Assembly (NCBI GenBank): GCA_963774455.1
Contig: CAVZFD010000004.1
Coordinates: 915,143 to 979,142, forward strand
Reading direction: 5' to 3'
DNA from: DATFVA01 sp963774455
Lineage (GTDB): Bacteria > Bacteroidota > Ignavibacteria > Ignavibacteriales > Ignavibacteriaceae
DNA: 64,000 nucleotides
Below are positions 60,451-64,000 of the stretch, piece after piece. The notes under the pieces are model-generated. The model ran no database searches. It worked only from the letters and a program-made list of their open reading frames with translations, and was not told the origin of the DNA. Made by a program: the position numbers and the translations under genes. Every line of letters begins with the position of its first letter. The first letter of the stretch is position 1.

Positions 60451-63198
60451 ATGAAAACAAATATTAAAACTATACTGGCCATCATTATCTTTACAACCTT
60501 AATCAGCGCCCAGGAAAAAGATAAGGACTCATACCGTTCAGCCTTTGATAAAATCCTGGGAATTAATGATAGAGCAGCAGGTACACATAATGCCAGCAAT
60601 ATAGGTCTCTTTTTTGAGAATCGGGGGAAGCTATATCCGAGGACTATAACAGAAGGTCCTTCAGGCGAATTTCCCATTAATAGCACAAAACATTATATCT
60701 ACAGAATAAATCCAATGGTCGGGATACCTGGAAATGTTATCCAGGGAAGATACACAACCAATGAAGAATGGGAAGCCGTGGGAGGTTATCATAATAACGA
60801 CCTTGCACAGATTGCTTTCAGTGATAATCCTGAAACATGGAATCAGCAGCTCGGCTGGCCTATTAAAGACGCACACGGTAACCCGCTAATTATATCCGAT
60901 CAGGACAGTTACTGTGTTTACAGTGACAGCAACAATACCAAAAGTGTCCTTGGAATCCTTGTAGCCCAGACTGGCTACACATTTGGAGTAACCTTCGCGA
61001 AGAACATTATCTTTTATAAGTTCCAGGTAATCAATGTTAGCCAAAATAACTATCAAGGAGTCTATTTTGATATGTATTCTGACATTGATGTAGGCAATAC
61101 AAGCGGAGGAGATCCGGAGTATGGTGATGATAAGCTTGATTATAATGCAGAGAAAAAAGTAGTCTACTTCTTTGACGACGGACTTTCAAATGAATGGCCC
61201 GACGGAAAAACGGGGTACTTCGGTGTTGCATTTCTGAAAACACCTGAAGTAAATGGAATTGAACCCGGAATTACAGATATGCATTACAATCTGTATGATG
61301 ATGATCTTGATATAGATACTGTTCAGTACGGCATTATGGCGAGTACCCAAAGTTTATACAACTCATCAATCGGTCCCCGGTTTTTTCACCCCGGAAATAA
61401 TACTTCCATCCATATCGATGATCCGATCACAATTCCTGTTTCGGGTATGGATATCCTGGCCAATGTATCTTCGGGACCTTATAATCTGAATGCGGGAGAT
61501 ACGCTTACATTTATAACCGCACTGGTTGCCGGTGAAACACTTGAAGAGATTTTGGATGCAACCGACCAGGCACAGAGTACAGTTAACGCGAACTTCGAAC
61601 TGCCGAAACCCCCTGATCGTCCTCATTTGTACGGAACCGCGGGAAATTTCAAATCCATTCTTTTCTGGGATGATGAGGCAGAAAGATCGCAGGACAAGTT
61701 TACCGGGGAGTATGATTTTGAGGGTTACAGGATTTACCGCAGCCAGGACCAGGGCGCCAGCTGGAATAAGGTTGCTGATTTCGATATAGTTAACAGCCAG
61801 GGAAACAATACCGGTCTGCAGTATACATATACCGATACTTCTGTCATTAACGGGTTCGAGTACTGGTATTCGATTACTTCATACGACAGGGGGGATGCTA
61901 ATATAGAAAGTCTTGAAAGTCCCATCGGCAATACTCTTGAATCAGTGAATACTATCTCAATTACACCGCGATCAGATGCAATAGGGCGTGAGCCGGTTTC
62001 TTCATATGATATTCAGCAAATTTCAGGAGAATCCAATTATGTGTTTAAGGTTGATCCTATCGATTCTTCAGGCCTGGCCGGGAATTCTTACACTGCCGAA
62101 TTCCTTTATACAATCAAAAAAGAAAAAGGTGATCTTGAGACTTCGGTTGATCTGCAGATAACAGATACAACATTGACAACTCCTTATAAACTCGGTATTA
62201 AGTTTACATCACCATCAACTTATAATATTCTGAATCTTACAACAGGAGAAATAATAGGCAGGGAGGGATATAATTATCCCCCGGGAGGAAGAGCGATTGA
62301 TTTTCCGGGCTATGGAGTAGAGGTAATACTTTCAGACGATCCCTCTGCACCACCGGAAAAACTACCTGAGTCGGGCGATCTGATTACAATAAACTATTCT
62401 GTAAATGTTATCCGCAATGGACAGGATACAGTTGTTTATCCCAGGCCATTCACGATCGGACAGCAACAAGCCACAGTTGACGGTATCAGGTTCAGTCTTG
62501 TTCAGCCTGATCTGATACAGGAAGTTTCCAGGGTAGGCGGAACAGATGATATCGATATGGAATTTTCGGTGTCTGCAGATACACTTATTACAAACGAATT
62601 ATACCTCGTTTCAGTAACGGGGAGCGGTAAGAACGGAGCTGAGGGATTCATTTCAGTTTTAATAAAAAATTCTGCGATGGATACAGTATTTGCTGCCGAT
62701 TCACTATACAGCCTTGATACATTTGAATTTGTGGGAATAGAAGGCAAGGTAATCTTTCCTTCTGATGATCCGCCGGGTTCCGGAAACATATTCTCTGTGA
62801 AGTCCATTGCCCCGGTGCTTCCGGATATAAGGGACAGCTACAGTTTTAAAATTAAGGGAGCAGAGGTCCAATCAGCTGTTGTTGCTGATAAAATTAAAAA
62901 TATAAAAGTAGTTCCTAATCCTTATATGGTGTCTAGTCTTTATGAAAGAGAATACGGTGAGTTAAGGAGGGAACCGCTGCGGCAGCTGCAGTTTATTAAT
63001 CTCCCTTCCGAATGTACCATTTATATTTTCTCGGTAAATGCTGACCTGGTTAAAACACTTCATCATAATACTTCAAACGGAACAGAAGTTTGGGATCTAA
63101 GAACCGAGAGCGGACGAGAAATTGCTCCCGGAGTTTACATTTATGTTGTTAAATCAGCCGGATCGGAATTCAAAGATCGGTTTGCTGTAATCAAATAA
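60451..63198 (+). CDS. Large secreted protein with fibronectin-like part and T9SS-like C-terminus, unknown
   Basis: Starting at the ATG at 60451 (MKTNIKTILAIIIFTTLISAQ) it has 915 residues. It has a signal peptide, a long region of beta-rich domains, and a fibronectin-type segment near 420-490 (FEGYRIYRSQDQGASWNKV and NGFEYWYSITSYDRG). The C-terminal domain (about 815-915) has IKVVPNPYMVSS, CTIYIFSVNADLVKTL and GVYIYVVKSAG...KDRFAVIK. The ending matches the T9SS-type sorting domain of the Ignavibacteria/Calditrichota style. It lies between a TonB receptor and a PorV-like protein, suggesting a surface-attached partner of the receptor. Confidence 0.8.
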   Translation: MKTNIKTILAIIIFTTLISAQEKDKDSYRSAFDKILGINDRAAGTHNASNIGLFFENRGKLYPRTITEGPSGEFPINSTKHYIYRINPMVGIPGNVIQGRYTTNEEWEAVGGYHNNDLAQIAFSDNPETWNQQLGWPIKDAHGNPLIISDQDSYCVYSDSNNTKSVLGILVAQTGYTFGVTFAKNIIFYKFQVINVSQNNYQGVYFDMYSDIDVGNTSGGDPEYGDDKLDYNAEKKVVYFFDDGLSNEWPDGKTGYFGVAFLKTPEVNGIEPGITDMHYNLYDDDLDIDTVQYGIMASTQSLYNSSIGPRFFHPGNNTSIHIDDPITIPVSGMDILANVSSGPYNLNAGDTLTFITALVAGETLEEILDATDQAQSTVNANFELPKPPDRPHLYGTAGNFKSILFWDDEAERSQDKFTGEYDFEGYRIYRSQDQGASWNKVADFDIVNSQGNNTGLQYTYTDTSVINGFEYWYSITSYDRGDANIESLESPIGNTLESVNTISITPRSDAIGREPVSSYDIQQISGESNYVFKVDPIDSSGLAGNSYTAEFLYTIKKEKGDLETSVDLQITDTTLTTPYKLGIKFTSPSTYNILNLTTGEIIGREGYNYPPGGRAIDFPGYGVEVILSDDPSAPPEKLPESGDLITINYSVNVIRNGQDTVVYPRPFTIGQQQATVDGIRFSLVQPDLIQEVSRVGGTDDIDMEFSVSADTLITNELYLVSVTGSGKNGAEGFISVLIKNSAMDTVFAADSLYSLDTFEFVGIEGKVIFPSDDPPGSGNIFSVKSIAPVLPDIRDSYSFKIKGAEVQSAVVADKIKNIKVVPNPYMVSSLYEREYGELRREPLRQLQFINLPSECTIYIFSVNADLVKTLHHNTSNGTEVWDLRTESGREIAPGVYIYVVKSAGSEFKDRFAVIK

Positions 63199-63232
63199 TA
63201 AATTTACGGCAGATAATACTATGGGAGTTTAT

Positions 63233-64000
63233 ATGAAAAAAGTATTTACAGTTTTACTACTTGCACTGGTAACAGGAATAACCGCGGCGCAGAACGCAAA
63301 CCTGGGGACCTCCGGAGCCCAGTTTCTGCAGATACCTGTAGGTGCCAGAGAAACAGCAATGGGCGGAGCTGTTACCGGTCTGACAGAAGGTGCTTCTTCT
63401 GTATTCTGGAACCCGGCGGGAATAGTTAAAGTAAATTCAGTGGAAGCCCAGTTTTCATATATGAACTGGTTTGATCTATTTGATATGAACGCTGCTGCAG
63501 TTGTATATAATATGCAGGATGCCGGCACTGTTGCTTTGAGCCTGATATCATTTACCACAGGTGAAATGGAGATTACCACTGAAGAAGAGCCTAACGGTAC
63601 AGGTAGATTTTTTGATGCGGGAGATCTGGCGCTGGGTCTAAGCTACGCAAAGTATCTTACCGACAGGTTCGGGGTCGGTGTAACTGTGAAATATGTTTCA
63701 CAAAGGATATGGAATGAAACTGCTTCAGGATTTGCATTCGATATAGGGACACAATACCGCCTGGATTTCCAGAACCTGACTATCGCGATGAGCATGGCAA
63801 ATTTCGGGGGTGAACTCCAGTTTGAGGGTCCCGATCTCGATATCAATTATAATAAAGATGATAACTATCCAACCAGCAGGCTGGCGCCGGCATCGTTAAA
63901 AACTGATACGTATCCCCTCCCGCTTAATTTCCAGGTTGGGATCGGGTTCGATATCTACACCGCTGATTTTATGAAGATAAGAGGAGGCATTGATGCCGTG
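63233..64000 (+). CDS. PorV/UPF0164-family outer-membrane protein (C-terminus beyond window)
   Basis: The 256 visible codons start at the ATG at 63233, with GGGAG five bases ahead; an ATG at 63221 is the alternative. The signal peptide (about 1-19, GITAAQ) is followed by the diagnostic GTSGAQFLQIPVGARETAMGGA and SVFWNPAGIVKVNS. PorV brings T9SS cargo through the outer membrane. Its location after two T9SS-cargo-type genes suggests a locus-specific cargo shuttle. Confidence 0.85.
   Translation, partial: MKKVFTVLLLALVTGITAAQNANLGTSGAQFLQIPVGARETAMGGAVTGLTEGASSVFWNPAGIVKVNSVEAQFSYMNWFDLFDMNAAAVVYNMQDAGTVALSLISFTTGEMEITTEEEPNGTGRFFDAGDLALGLSYAKYLTDRFGVGVTVKYVSQRIWNETASGFAFDIGTQYRLDFQNLTIAMSMANFGGELQFEGPDLDINYNKDDNYPTSRLAPASLKTDTYPLPLNFQVGIGFDIYTADFMKIRGGIDAV

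Overview
The window looks like chromosomal DNA from a Bacteroidota/Chlorobi-group bacterium, most likely an Ignavibacteria-type organism. The evidence is the type IX secretion (T9SS) C-terminal sorting signals of the NYPNPFNPST type, two PorV/PorQ-family outer-membrane proteins, a TonB receptor with a carboxypeptidase-regulatory-like N-terminal domain, and moderate GC with AT-rich spacers. The lineage is inferred from gene content and protein style; no rRNA or tRNA gene was seen.

Region 1 (1-20115, minus strand) is a nearly complete type VI secretion system in one long operon: FHA protein, tssJ, tssK, tssL, tssM, tagF (frameshifted), tssA, tssB, tssC, hcp, tssE, tssF, tssG and clpV (cut by the left edge). 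A consensus-like minus-strand promoter lies about 110 bases upstream of the FHA gene. Further upstream is a PP2C phosphatase with TPR and C-terminal extracytoplasmic parts, the probable phosphatase arm of threonine-phosphorylation control of the FHA protein. VgrG, PAAR and the kinase are not in the window. Having TssJ, TssK, TssL, TssM, TagF and FHA makes this the proteobacterial-style system rather than the reduced Bacteroidetes subtype.

Region 2 (20269-25036) holds a membrane protein, a 6-phosphogluconolactonase embedded in short repeat arrays, and a three-gene operon: a four-helix MotA/GldL-like membrane protein, a GldM-like single-span protein and an outer-membrane protein. This may be a paralogous ion-driven motor unit.

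Region 3 (25539-38267) is mixed housekeeping and respiration: GH13 hydrolase, radical SAM protein, thioredoxin lipoprotein, response regulator with DoxX, a PorV/PorQ-family protein, phosphoglycerate mutase, NhaA, a decayed cation-exchanger remnant, an outer-membrane cytochrome-porin paired with a multiheme cytochrome that has one CX3CH motif, and an unknown lipoprotein.

Region 4 (38325-45094, minus strand) is a TetR-controlled YbhGFSR-like ABC exporter (TetR, HlyD, two ATPases, two permeases). It is interrupted twice by four-helix-bundle (S23/IVP-type) genes, each bounded by inverted arrays of a 7- or 8-base tandem unit. Similar short-period arrays occur elsewhere in the window without a gene inside.

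Region 5 (45220-51953, plus strand) is an ion-transport block: a TauE/SafE exporter with DUF1634, two CPA2 antiporters (one fused to a Usp domain, one to a PTS EIIA-like domain) and a tandem Usp protein.

Region 6 (52470-64000, plus strand) is a peptide-use locus: PepT-like peptidase, cyanophycinase-like S51 peptidase, YfcC-type carrier, T9SS-secreted protein, RpiR regulator, TonB receptor, a large secreted protein and a PorV-like protein. Two GTAAT-N4-ATTAC palindromes 30 bases apart sit just before the first gene and resemble operators of RpiR/HexR-type regulators.
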